Source of the DNA: Girardinichthys multiradiatus
Lineage: Eukaryota; Chordata; Actinopteri; Cyprinodontiformes; Goodeidae
Assembly: GCF_021462225.1 (NCBI RefSeq)
Contig: NC_061795.1
Coordinates: forward strand, 46,774,880-46,838,879
Length of the DNA stretch: 64,000 bases
Reading direction: 5' to 3'
Under the pieces are notes generated by a model that saw nothing but the letters and a program-made list of their open reading frames with translations, was not told the DNA's origin and did no database searches. Positions 33,920 through 45,791 of the stretch are shown here, one piece after another. The position numbers and the translations under genes are program-made. Every line of letters begins with the position of its first letter. The stretch's first letter is position 1.

Positions 33920-34689
33920 AAGTGTAATTAAAATAATTTAATTAGTTCATATTTAGTAATGAGTAACTGAGCAAAGAAGCACAAAAGCAATTAATGAGCA
34001 CACATTAAGCTACAAACGACCACTGAAGGGAAATAAAACCTTTCAATGAATCAATTACAGCCTAATTCTGATTAAAACTCTCTAACTTTAAACTAAAAAC
34101 GGTGGAAAAAATAAATTGGAGATGAAACAAAGATTTGGAACTACACTTGATTCGTTTCCTGTCAGAACCAGAAATATCAGAATAGTACCTAAAGAGTGCC
34201 CAACTTTGGTCTCACACGAGCAGTTGGCTCAGCTCCAGTTATTGCTAATGCTAACAATGACCTGTAGCCTGGAGTCCATTTGAGACCCCGACTGCAATTT
34301 ACAATGTAACAAAGCAAAAACATAAGAGACAGACAGCTTGTGTTATTCTTATGGTAATTATTATTATTGAAATAAGGTGGTTTTCCTTTTTATCTGTTTT
34401 AAATTTGATAAATCAAAAATGAAACTAACATCCCGTGTTTAGTCATTTTTGTTACATTAACGTTATTTGCAAATGACCATTTCTGATCTTGGATTCGAGT
34501 TGTATTTTTGAAATCCAACCATTTGTTCTGACCCCATTTAATTTTTTTTAAAGTTTTGAAAAACCAGCCAGTAATTTTTTTTGCACTGCAACTCTCCTCT
34601 CATTCAGTTCTCTGTGGTTTCAAGCAGCTCACACCGGCCACAGTCACTGGCGGGGATTGTTTTTGCCATCTACTGGGGCGTGTTTATTC
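33920..34689. other. Intergenic, no recognised feature
   Basis: AT-rich spacer between Rex3 and a SINE. No gene seen. Confidence 0.4.
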
Positions 34690-35030
34690 ACATTTAATGG
34701 GGCGATGGTGGCAACAGTGGTAGGGGTTCGTCCTGTAACTGGTGGGTTGCCGGTTTGAACCCCCCCCCCCCCTTCTGTCTGTGGCAGTTGTTGTGTCCTT
34801 GGACAAAACACTTCACCTGCCTTGCCTGCTGATGGTGGTCAAAGGGCTCGGTGGCTCCGATTGTATGGCAGCCTCACCTCTGTCAGTCTGCCCCAGGTCA
34901 GCTGTGGCTACAATGTAGCTCAACCGCTGTCAGTGGGTGGATGACTGACTGACTGTAGTGTAAAGCATTTTGGGGTCTCTGGGGACTTGATAAAGCACTA
35001 TATAGGTGCAGGCCATTTACCATTTAATGA
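34690..35030 (+). repeat. tRNA-derived SINE, third family (LINE-type tail)
   Basis: Begins 'ggcgatggtggcaacagtgg', with a B-box-like GGTTTGAACCC near 34752-34762. It continues 'gttgtgtccttggacaaaac' and 'cttgcctgctgatggtggtc'. It ends 'tgtagtgtaaagcattttgg' and 'ataaagcactatataggtgc', followed by 'caggccatttaccattta'. That tail is shared with L2-type LINEs and many fish SINEs. A C-run of about 12 has expanded inside the body near 34760. Confidence 0.75.
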
Positions 35031-36339
35031 ATAACAACTTAAAGTGTTACTAGAGTTTCAATACAGAGTTTAGTAAGTAACACTGGACATCAAAAAAGCT
35101 CCAACACTAAAATTTGTTTTGGGGAGTAACTGATTAAATCAAATTGACTACATAGGTCTAAAATAGTTAAAATTCTTAAACTTATGCTTTGAGGTAAAAG
35201 ATGGACAAGTTCCCCCTGCGTATCTTCAGCTGTAGGAGTGAGGACTTAAAATAAATTATAGGAGCTCATCAGTCCTGTACCCTGAAGGTTTACAGTCTGT
35301 GCCAACAATAATCCTGTAGATTGGGTATCATGCCTGGAACAAATCAAACATTTCATTCCCAATCGGGGAAGATATCTCATCTACACTAATCTCAGAGGTG
35401 TTATTACACTTTTGGTGGCACACTTTTACCCCAGCATTTATGGCAACCGTCAATATGATATTCTGTTTGATTAAATGCAGCTGCAGTCAGATGTTTCCAT
35501 CTACTCCTTATGGGCATGAATGTCACCTTAATTTTGGGCTTTTAATGATTTATTTAAACCTTTTTCCAGAGAGAAATGCGTTCTGTAATATTAAATTGCA
35601 AATATTTTTAGGAACAAGATGTGGGTGCATAGTTTGAATTTATTATTGATTTTCTCTGATCCACTCAGGCTCATAATTATGCATAAAGTCTCAAAAATGT
35701 GAATGCTATGTCTAAATATTTCATAGCTTTTTGTTTCTCTTTGGGAGCATAAAGAGGATTAGTCTGACAGAAGCCATTTCACAGAATAAGAACAATAGGG
35801 AAGAAAAATAACAGATAAAAAATAACAGATTTACAAAATATAGCAAAAACTCTTCTAATATACGGAGCAATTTCTAGACAGCTTCAGATTCTAAGACCAT
35901 CAGGCCAAAGAAATGTACAGAAGTAAAAGTTATTCAGATTTGTCACCACTTTGCCAAAGTCTTGAGAAAGATGTAGACCATCCCGCTCTAACTGAAGAAT
36001 GCTGGAACATCGGCGTGAAGCCACGGTTACACCTTCGCTCAGCAACTGCATCGACAGAATCCAAACACAATGAACGTCTCTTTGGCTTTGATACCTTTGG
36101 CATAGTTGAGACAACGCAGATTTTTTTTATTTCAAACAGTAGATGTTGCTGCAGATATAATCTGTCTGTATTCAACAACTGACAGCAGAAGAAGAACAAA
36201 TAGATGTACTGCTTTTCTAATACAACACTAACTACAGCTGTTGGCCTCATAATTGTTCCTTTTTAGCCATCTAGCCAGTCTAAGAAACATTTTTAATGTT
36301 TATTCACTGTTAATGCATTAAAAAAACACGTGCATGTGT
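35031..36339. other. Intergenic, no recognised feature
   Basis: Open frames at 35913-36182 (plus) and 35930-36250 (minus) overlap one another and show no recognisable motif. Confidence 0.4.
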
Positions 36340-36955
36340 GTTCTATCGTGAGGCAGTGTGGACGAGTTTAAACCAATTTAATGTGACCACAGCAACTGAG
36401 AGGATGCAAAACAAGAGGAAAGCCCTTGTTGCAAAGTCTGGTCCAATTTTATGGTCAAAAGAGAAAGACTGAATTATTTCAGAAGTCTTTGTGAGGCTTC
36501 CAAACCTAAGAACACTGTACCAGCTGTCAAGCATGTTGGGGGTAGCATCATATAATGGGGTAGTGTTTTTTGTTAATGGTAAAGTAGAACTTGTGTCTCA
36601 ATAAAACAAGCAGTATAATTTAATTAATTTAATAATTTAGTTTAATAATAATAAGAATTAACAGCTAGATGGTAAGAACTTGGACAGAGTTGGGTGTTCC
36701 AACAGAACATTGATCCAAAACACACATCCAATCAGGTTGTGGAATGGATAAAGCTCGCTAACATTAAGCGTCTGGAACATGATTCCCAAAGCCCCAACTT
36801 CAACCTTACAGCAGATATAAGGTCCAAGCTTAAAATGCTGGGCGTGCAGAAGGAAACCAAACAATTTAACTGAAAAACAATCCTGTCAAGAACAGTGTTC
36901 AAGTATCCAGTCAGAAATTTGGCAACAGAGATGGTTGATCTTTAAAAAAAGCCTC
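36340..36955 (+). mobile_element. Tc1-like transposon relic
   Basis: Blocks 'aagcatgttgggggtagcat' (KHVGGSI, for KHGGGSV), 'ttggacagagttgggtgttc', 'ccaaaacacacatccaatca' (DPKHTS) and 'ggaacatgattcccaaagcc' (LE.DSQSP, for LEWPSQSP) follow the order of a Tc1 transposase catalytic domain. Stops, an AT-rich insertion near 36605-36660 and substitutions make it dead. Confidence 0.7.
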
Positions 36956-37450
36956 ACACTGACTTAGCCAAATTTACTGCTTGGCATTGTGTCCAAACAG
37001 CTGCAAATTTGTCCCATCTGACCACAACACTTTCAAGAATTTATCTTGACCATGTGGGCATCGGTGCAGCAGTGGGTCCTTTCCTGGTTGGTCCCATCTC
37101 AACCCATGGCGATGTAAGACTGTCTACTGTGGAAAATGGTACCTGTTGGAACTTTGCTGGTTTCCTGAACAACCTAACATATTTTGTTCGTTCGCAGCTC
37201 AGGTCAGATGGTTGAAACATGGACACAATCAGATGTTCAAACAGGAAAAATGCCGACAAAATCACCTCAGCACTTATTACGGAATGGAGAAAGCAGTGCA
37301 ACATTAAACTTCTGCAATGGTCTTTGCGAAGCTAGGACCACAGCCCTGGTTGAAGGGTCAAAAATCGGGTCAAAGACAGGAAACTAACTCATATAACGGA
37401 AGTCTACCCATTGTGTCAAGAAGAAGAATGTTAAAATATCCATCCAGAAC
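36956..37450 (+). mobile_element. Second Tc1-like relic, abutting the previous one
   Basis: 'gtgtccaaacagctgcaaatttgtcccatctgacc', then 'accatgtgggcatc', 'aacccatggcgatgtaagac' and further on 'ggacacaatcagatgttcaa' are blocks of the teleost Tc1 family also seen at 57.5-58.2 kb. It is degenerate. Its 3' end is uncertain. Confidence 0.6.
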
Positions 37451-38310
37451 GATATTGATTTTTTTTCCCCTTTTTGTGAAAATTTTTAAAAACTGAAAAA
37501 AAGAACAAAGGAAAACAAAAAAAATATAAATTTTGTTTTTTTAAATGATTGTTGTTGCACCTTCTTTAATTATCTATACGGAAAAAAGAAAAGTTAAAAC
37601 TAATCATTAAAGGCCAAATATGAACATATCAGTCATTGTGTATGAGTGGATGGAAGCGTTTGATCACAACTTCACAAGCTTGAGTCTGAAACAAATACTG
37701 ATTAGTACAAACAATTTCTTACTGCTGAAAGTCAGAAAATGAGAGACAAAGTCTATTTTTTTCTGTAGTCATGAAAACAGTGGCTTTTTAATGTAAACAC
37801 TACATTCGATTGGTTTTTCCAGCACGGACATCCCACATGAAATAACAACCATTCACTAAAGAAGAGTAGAGGGAGAGAAAGAGAGAAAAAAGCTTCACAG
37901 AAAGAAAGCATTCACTGGGTAAAGAACAGAACAGAGGTAAGAAAACAAAATCATGAAGATAACAGGAACAGAATGCCAAAAAAACAGCTTCATCGCATCA
38001 GTATACATAGTTTTCTTTTTTTTTTTAAACTAGAAATCAAGAGGAAAGAGGTTTCTATAGATAGATTGATGGAGGGGAAACATAGATCAGGTATGAATAA
38101 ATAAATTTCCAAATCTACTCATTGTGTCTGTGTGAGTGTGAGCAAGTGTGTATGTGTGAGGTGAGAACTGTGCTTTTCATTATAGACCTGGAAGGTGTGC
38201 ACTAAACTGAAAAGAGATAAAGAAGGAGCATGACTTTATACAGCGGTGATGGGTTAACATGCGGCATCCCTAACTAGCGGATGCAGCCAGAAACGTGCTC
38301 TCCCCCCCAA
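37451..38310. other. Region just beyond the likely gnao1 3' end
   Basis: AT-rich and A-rich sequence with no gene recognised. It could still be distal 3'UTR of gnao1 if polyadenylation happens further downstream than proposed. Confidence 0.35.
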
Positions 38311-40310
38311 AAAAGAGTGTTTTTATTTTTTCCCCCCAAGAAATAATAAAAAATAGATATTGTTATAATATTATATTTATCGTTCTGAGTCAGGCTAAAG
38401 TGAGGAGACGGTTCTAATGCAGGGAAACAGGCAGAACGATAAAAGGAGGCGGGGCCGGGGCCGGGGCGGGGAACAGCTCAGAGCGTTACAACACCGGGTT
38501 TTTTCTGGTTCCTCGTCAACTCGCCATCCAACCAGAACCCTCTGCAAAACATTGGTTCATGTAAAAGGGAAAGAAGAGGGAAAGAAACGTTCTGTAGCTA
38601 CAAATCACGAGAAAGATGATCTTTGATATCATCATAATGTTTGTTGGTATTGTGGTGAAGGCGGTGTTTTCTGGTTTCTGTTGGTTTTGTGTCAAACGTG
38701 TAGATATTTGCCCTTTATGTCGCTGGAGGAATCCTAAAGTCGACACTTCAAAGCTTCATGTGTGAGCTGTTCCTGCTCGGAAACTTTGACTCACATTTTT
38801 AATCTACCATATTATTCTTATAATCCCACCCCATTCAGAAACCAATCAGCTTTCCCCTTCAGTTGCTGCTCTCACATAATTTTTTTTTTGTTTTTCCATT
38901 TAATGTTTTGCACTTTTTATGAAGCATTTTTTTTCTCCATCATAAAGCAGCTTTATATTATAAGTTTCAACAATTAACAGTTTTTTCTATACAAAGCGGA
39001 GTATGTCATGCTATCTGTGGTGGAAATGGAGGAGAACAGCATGAAGCAGGGGGTGTGAGGGTCAGCAGAGCAAAGAGGGTGCCTTTTGACCCTGAAATCC
39101 CGACGCCTGGGCACCATGCAAGAGTCGGCAGCGAGGACAGATGGATGGGTGGAGGTGTGACATGTGGAAGGAGAAAGGACGGCAGGTGACTGGTAAATAA
39201 ATAAATTAATAAATTAATTTGTTTTCTTAAATGGAGAAAGTTATGAGGTTATCATGGGGAGGAAGGTATAGTTTTAATGTATTCGCTATTAGAAGCGCAG
39301 CTATCAACAGCACAGTGTCTCTGTTACACGGCACTGACGTTTCAATCAGTTAGCACGTTTCCTATTGGCTCCTGAGCCCGGCTGTGGTCGGCGGCTGGCC
39401 AATGACAAAGGCCAGGTTATGAAAACAGGAAACCTGGATTCCTGTCGATGGAATCTGGGTCTTGAATGTGAAAATGTTAAAAGTTACTCAAAAACAAAAC
39501 AGAGATTAACAGCCTAAAATATCTTCTCAAATGTAAACAGAAAAAAAAATAAAAAATTAACCCACCAGTTTTATCAGATGTTTTTTAAGGTTCTGAACCA
39601 TCCTGTCAGGTGCGTTTTAGTGCTGTTCACATTTTCACATCCTATTGCAAATAAAAAAGGTGATTAATAATCCCTAAAATTACCTAGACTGAAAAGAATT
39701 ACAGGTGTCAGGTGAGAAATGTGTGAGAAAAATGTGAGAAAAATCCGTGTACAGACTCAATAAATATACACAAAATCATCAAAGAAATAAAACAGCATCA
39801 TCATTTTAAAGTAACAATACATAAAAAAGTATGCAAGAACAAAAGTACAGGCTTCGGTTTTGTTAACAACAAAAATACAGTCGACCACGTGAAAGAGCAG
39901 AAACAAAGGCTTTCCTCAACTTTGTTCAAGATGGTTTCAAGGCTGCAGGGTTTTGGGTTTTTTTCTACTAAAACTAATTTTGTTTGCTTGGCAACAGACC
40001 CAAAAAACATCAGGGGAGAATCAGAGCAGAGAGGACACAAGAACTAAAAACATTAGATAGATTTATATATATATATATATATTTATATGCATGTATGCCT
40101 ATTTTTTTTAAATCATCCTCATTATTAATATGTACCTAGTTGGATTTTTTTGTTGTTGTTTTTCTTTAGAGAATCATCATCGCCATTATCATTTCCACAG
40201 CAGTGCCAAAGGAACAAGACAGAGGAAGAAGGAGGAGGAGGAGGAGAAGAGGAAGGATGGGAGAAAAGTGGGGTGTGGTGGTGGGGGATTTACAGGGTGT
40301 GTGGGTACGC
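38300..40310 (-). other. gnao1: gnao1 probable 3'UTR after exon 8A
   Basis: The sequence following the alpha-o1 stop codon (40311-40313) on the minus strand. A canonical AATAAA lies on the minus strand at 38327-38322, about 2 kb after the stop, so a UTR end near 38300 is plausible. Additional ATTAAA variants occur, for example at 38905-38900. The interval contains a plus-strand G-quadruplex motif at 38451-38471, an inverted CCAAT pair near 39364-39403 and an (AT)n run near 40064-40082. Open frames here, for example the GGA-repeat-driven ones at 40200-40350, are not genes. The extent is inferred, not proven. Confidence 0.5.
38322..38327 (-). terminator. gnao1: Candidate poly(A) signal AATAAA for gnao1 (8A isoform)
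   Basis: The plus strand TTTATT is AATAAA on the gnao1 strand, 1,984 bp after the alpha-o1 stop. It is a six-base motif in AT-rich DNA, so a chance match is possible. Confidence 0.3.
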
Positions 40311-40526
<216 letters not shown>

Positions 40527-40664
40527 TTATATTTGATTCTACAGGATTTTAGATTTTAATCTGCTTGTTTTTGTAAAAACCGTTTTCAGTGCCGTTGCAT
40601 GTCGGGGATTTAGTTAACTCATGGTAGAAGTGATCAGCAACAGCAAAAACTGCATCGACAACCT

Positions 40665-41440
40665 TCTAAAACTGATCTGAATTGTTTGGCAAGGTCTGAA
40701 ACCGTTTCACATTTTGTCCTGTTACAATCACAAACTTTAAAGGATTTTATGTGATAGTTCAACACAAAGTTGCACATAATTGTGAAAAGGAAGGAAAACA
40801 ATTCCGGTATCCACTGTTTTACAAATAAAAATCTAAAAAGTGTGGTATGCATTTGTCTTCAGCCCTCTTTACTCTGATACCACTAAACAACACCCAGTGA
40901 AAATAAATCAGAAGTCTCCTGATCACTCCACCTGTTTGTAATTTAATCTCAGTATAAATGCAGATGTCCTGTTTCTGGCCTCTAAGGTTTACTAGAGAAC
41001 AAGCAGCATCATGGAGACCAAGGAACACAGCAGACAGGTCAGGCAGAACGTTGTGGAGAGGTTTAGCACAGGGCACAGGGTAGCATTAACTGCTACCAAG
41101 ACAAAAAAGAGTTGAAGAAGAGTTTAAACAGAACTGAAACGGGTAAATATAAAAATATCATCTCCCAAACAGGTCCTTTTTCTGGGGTAACTTTCTATGG
41201 TAATTCACTTTCATCCGAGTAAATGCTATGGGAGTAAATAATGGCCTAAGAAGAAGCAAACAGATGTGAAGACTCGACACAGAATGCAAATATGATGCAG
41301 AGAAGTCATTAAAATGCCAGTTAGATTATAAGCTGATGTAGCAAACTACTAGAAGACTGTAGCACCATTCCTCCATCTGCTGAGTATCTGACAAGAATGC
41401 TGGGTTGCTGAGACTTTCAGGAAGGGGCAAAGTGCTCTAA
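40665..41440 (+). mobile_element. Tc1-like transposon relic (5' portion)
   Basis: 'ctgaaaccgtttcacatttt', 'tgtgatagttcaacacaaag', 'acaaataaaaatctaaaaag', 'tgtaatttaatctcagtata' and 'gcatcatggagaccaaggaa' reproduce, in order, the left half of the Tc1 family at 61.92-63.0 kb. The transposase start is broken soon after 'acagcagacaggtcaggcag'. The catalytic part is missing or unrecognisable. Confidence 0.65.
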
Positions 41441-41537
41441 CGGAAGCTTGGCCTAACTATCACTTAAAATCAAATCAGATAACAGAAAATATATCCTGAA
41501 ACATGTTTCGAATGATCCGAATGAGTCCTTCTCCAGC

Positions 41538-41635
<98 letters not shown>

Positions 41636-41645
41636 TGACAGACAG
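41538..41645. repeat. (GACA)n microsatellite, about 100 bp
   Basis: Pure GACA/ACAG units from 41538 to about 41635, then one interruption (CTGA) and two more units. It lies in a gnao1 intron. The Ser-Val-Cys-Leu repeat frame on the minus strand is an artefact. Confidence 0.97.
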
Positions 41646-43649
41646 GAGTCTTTAAACCAATGGTTACAGAGGGAGAACGTGACGCAGCAAAAAGAAAAGG
41701 TGGAACATGTCATAAGGACTCAGTGTGACGATCAGAGCAGTATAAGAGATGGGAACGAGAAGGATCGGCTCTGAGAGCAACGTCTATGTATCTGTGTGTG
41801 TGTGTGTGTGTGTGTGTGAAGAGGGCTTATCATAGCGCACCAGGCGTGGCTCCCTCCAGCTCTATTACTGACGGTCCTTATATCCATCACAGCTACATCT
41901 GGTTCTCACTTCCATGTCAAGAAGTCATTTTGCTTCCCTCTGCTGTTAACGCTGTTGTTTCTGCAGCATCTCACTGCCAATCCCAATTTTTCCTCCTCAG
42001 AGTGCTCGCTATCATTTCTGCCCTGTTCTTCTACAAATGCAGAAAGAAAATCTCTTCTGAAAATGAGGTTTTATGCTTTCCCAACATTTCGCTGCCCCTT
42101 TCTGCTGCAAATTAAATGTAATCACCCTAAGAATTAAAACAGCCCATTTCTCAGATGGTATATAACTCAGACACTAACTCCACCTGCAGAGGTCCCAACA
42201 GCTAATGCAATCAATCAGGCAGCTGTTAATCAGCATCAAGAACAGACCTGAGATTTTAAAATGACATTTAATTTCCAGGACCTTTCACTCAGCCAATACA
42301 GATCATTAATTCATGCTTTTATCAGGACAGTTCCTGCATCCCCACCAACTCTGTGACAGTTTGCATGAGTAATTTTAAGGTTAGTTTAAGCTTTTAAGTC
42401 AAGAGTTTGATGTCCAACATAAGGCTTACTTATAAGTAGCAACTTGAGGGAATGAGCTTGTTTGCTTCTTAGCCAAGAACTGTCAGGGAAAAATGATTTT
42501 CTGTCAGAACAGGAAATATTTGAACTGCTGAATCATAAAAGCAGAGGAGCAGGACAGCAATTTGAATTCTCTCCAAAGGTGATAAATTATGAGAACTGAA
42601 CCTTTCTGAACCATCTTAGTCAGGATTGTTTTACAATAGTTTTCTTACTTTTATGGTACACCAAAAAAAAAAAAAACGATGATTTCTTAAGTGAGAATGA
42701 TTAATGATTGAAAACTCTTAAATGTTGGTAACTTGGCCACAAATTATAACTGCAGTTGATATAAATGCTGCAGATACAAGGTGCATATTTCATTTTTACT
42801 AATATTCTTCAGCTAAATTTGAGAGATAGAAGGTTTATAATTAGCAGGTTTTTCTATTGTAGAATGGCAATGTTGGCCTAATTGCTGTATTCCCATTGAA
42901 AAATAGCAGGAATTAATTAGCATCCGTTTACATTTCATTTTCACCCCTTCTTTGCTAAACTGGAACGAGTCTTCCTTAGCAACAGTCCTGAGGTTAGTTA
43001 CAATCAGAACACATTTGACCCCTGATGTTTCTCCTGAAAATTCTTATAATATGGAAAAATATGGAACTGGCTTGTCCAAGATTGAATAAGCATGAAAAAA
43101 TCTAATTGAATATGGAAAAATGCTTGTACCTTAAGACTCATATCCATGTTCTATTATATATAAGAGGTGTATGGAAACAAAAAAACAGCTGTGATTTATT
43201 TCAATGAGATTAATTTTAGAATCAAGTGCCACCTATCTTAATGTTTCCAAAAACAAAACTATTTTTGGGGGGATAAGAAGGTGATTATGTTGCAGAAACA
43301 AAAAGCTCTTGTTCACCAACCCCATCAGGACATTTGAGGATAATTTGTGGAAGTGAAGCCTTAGTGTTTTCAGCTTGAACCTGCTGGCAGTATCGCCGTC
43401 ATAATTTAGGCTTGAAAAAATCATTTTAATGCCACAAAAGTTCAAGCTTTGCTATCTCCATATCATGAGATAAATACATATCTCAACAAGGTCTCATTAT
43501 TTCAAGCAATTTATGGGATAGTTAAGCTGCTGCCACAAGAAAAAAAAAAAAAAAAACACGTGAGATGTTTTCTCTAATGAGACTATGACAAATCCAAGTA
43601 TGACATTTTATTTTCTCAAGATAAAGAGGCAAACCTCTCATCACAGCAA

Positions 43650-44018
43650 ACAGTCAGTCAGTCAGTCATTTTCTACCGCTTATTCCATAGTGGGTCACGG
43701 GGGAGCTGGTGCCTATCTCCAGCAGTCTATGGGCGAGAGGCGGAGTACACCCTGGACAGTTCGCCAGTCCATCGCAGGGCAACACACAAACAACCATGCA
43801 CACACTCATTCATACACCTAAGGTCAATTTAGAGAGACCAATTAACCTAACAGGCATGTCTTTGGACTGTGGGAGGAAGCCGGAGTACCCGGTGAGAACC
43901 CACGCATGCATGAGGAGAACATGCAAACTCCATGCAGAAAGACCCCAGGCTGGGAATTGAACCCAGGACCTTCTTGCTGCAAGGCAACAGTGCTACCAAC
44001 TGCACCACCGTGCAGCCC
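43650..44018 (-). repeat. tRNA-derived SINE, near full length
   Basis: Read on the minus strand: head 'ggctgcacggtggtgcagtt', an A-box-like TGGTGCAGTTGG, a B box GGTTCAATTCC (complement of 43953-43963), the body 'gtttgcatgttctcctcatg' and 'ggagataggcaccagctccc', and a (GACT)n tail at 43651-43667. It is the best-preserved copy of this family in the window. It lies in the gnao1 intron in the same orientation as the gene. Confidence 0.85.
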
Positions 44019-44127
44019 ACATTTAACATTTATATGTTAAAATGAGCTTGTTAATGCCATATTACAAGCTAATAAAATATTTTGAAAGAATGAACTCATG
44101 ATCTCTTATCTGAGCACAAAATCTGGG

Positions 44128-44168
<41 letters not shown>
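44128..44168. repeat. (TA)n microsatellite
   Basis: About 20 uninterrupted TA units directly next to the Tc1 element that starts near 44171. Tc1 elements insert at TA dinucleotides, so expansion of the target site is one possible origin. Confidence 0.9.
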
Positions 44169-44170
<2 letters not shown>

Positions 44171-44174
<4 letters not shown>

Positions 44175-45376
44175 TCAGTGAGAAAGGGTTAGCCCCCTTA
44201 CAGATCTCTTGATTTTGAAAAATGTTAAAATCAGACAAAGATAATCTGAGTAAATGCAAAAGGCAGGTTTCAAATAACAATTTTATTGATTAAGGTAATA
44301 AAAGCTATCTAAACCAACCTGTCCTGATGTGAAAACATTTTGCCCCTATCATAATAACTCGTGCCTCACTTGGCAGCAACGACTGCCATCAAGGCTTTGT
44401 GATAACTGGCAGTAAGGCTTTACATTAAATAGTTTTCATTCAGCCACATCCGAGGTTTTTCTAGCATCAACAATCTGTTGAAGGTCATGTTGCAGCATCC
44501 AAAGGTCATAAACTGACAGCTGAAAATTGTCATTCAGGATTTTCTGGAAAGCAGAATTCCTGGTGCTACAAGTCATCCAGGTCCTGAAGCAGTCCCAGAC
44601 CATCACACTGCCACCACCATGTTTGACACGGAGGTATGATGTTCTTTTTCTGAAATGCTGTAGTTTTACACCAGATACACAGGACACACACCTTGGTCAA
44701 TGTGAGATGGCTCCTGGTGTTTATTTTGGTCAGCAGTGATTCAGGCCTTGGAACTCTCCCATGACTGACCAAAATGTGCCCAGTCACTCCTACCGTTTAC
44801 TCATGAACTCTGACCTTAACTAAGGGAAGTAAGGCCTGCAGTGTTTTCAGTGTTGTTCTGGGTACTTTTGTGACCCCCTGGATGAGTCATCAGTGACCTC
44901 TTAGAGATAATGGATAATGATTCTCACTGTTTTTCACTGAGGTCCCACAGTCTTACAAATGCCTTTGTAACCATTTATGGAGCAAAAAATGTCAGTGACT
45001 TTCTAGTCTGGTCTTGATTTTTTGTTTAGATTGGGGATGATGTGTTGCATTTTGAGATCTTTCAGTGTAGACAGGTTCCATTTAAATAATCAGCTAATTT
45101 TAAGTGTGGTAGTATTCATCCTGTGCGTGACTACTCACATTGAACTAAAAATGTGGTTCATTACAGTTAATTCATGGGTTAATAAGGGTAGGATCTTACT
45201 CTTCCATGTAGGGCTAGGTTACTTTTTCCCTAATAAATGTAATCATCACTTGAAAATCTATTTCTGAATTCATTATCTTATTCTAAAAATAATGTTTGTT
45301 TCAATATTTAATACATTTAAATGTGACAACTAAGCAAAGTAAAAATGTGCAAGTGGACAAATGCTTTTTCACAGCA
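44171..45376 (-). mobile_element. Tc1-like DNA transposon, near full length, degenerate
   Basis: End-like sequences at both sides, 'cagtgagaaagggttagccc' (left) and, inverted on the right, 'gtgctgtgaaaaagcatttg', suggest terminal inverted repeats about 1.2 kb apart. On the minus strand a frame reads 'VKHGGGSVMVWDCF', the Tc1 signature, then 'NSAFQKILNDNF'. The C-terminal DPKH region is damaged, and part of the central coding sequence is missing compared with the 59.9-61.4 kb copy. It lies inside a gnao1 intron on the gene's own strand and ends about 190 bp from exon 7A. Confidence 0.8.
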
Positions 45377-45488
45377 CTTCATATAAAGGCACAATAAGAT
45401 ATAGCTGGTTTAAAAGGAGAAAGAATTCTAAACTTCATCTTCATGACAATGAACAGAAAATATATATTAACTGTAAACAAAGCTTTCA

Positions 45489-45791
<303 letters not shown>

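Noticed and set aside
41453..41713. Minus-strand frame encoding SVCL repeats
   Set aside because: An artefact of the GACA microsatellite inside a gnao1 intron.
43650..44018. Genuine tRNA gene
   Set aside because: Pol III A- and B-box-like motifs are present, but the element continues with the known SINE body and does not fold as a complete tRNA.
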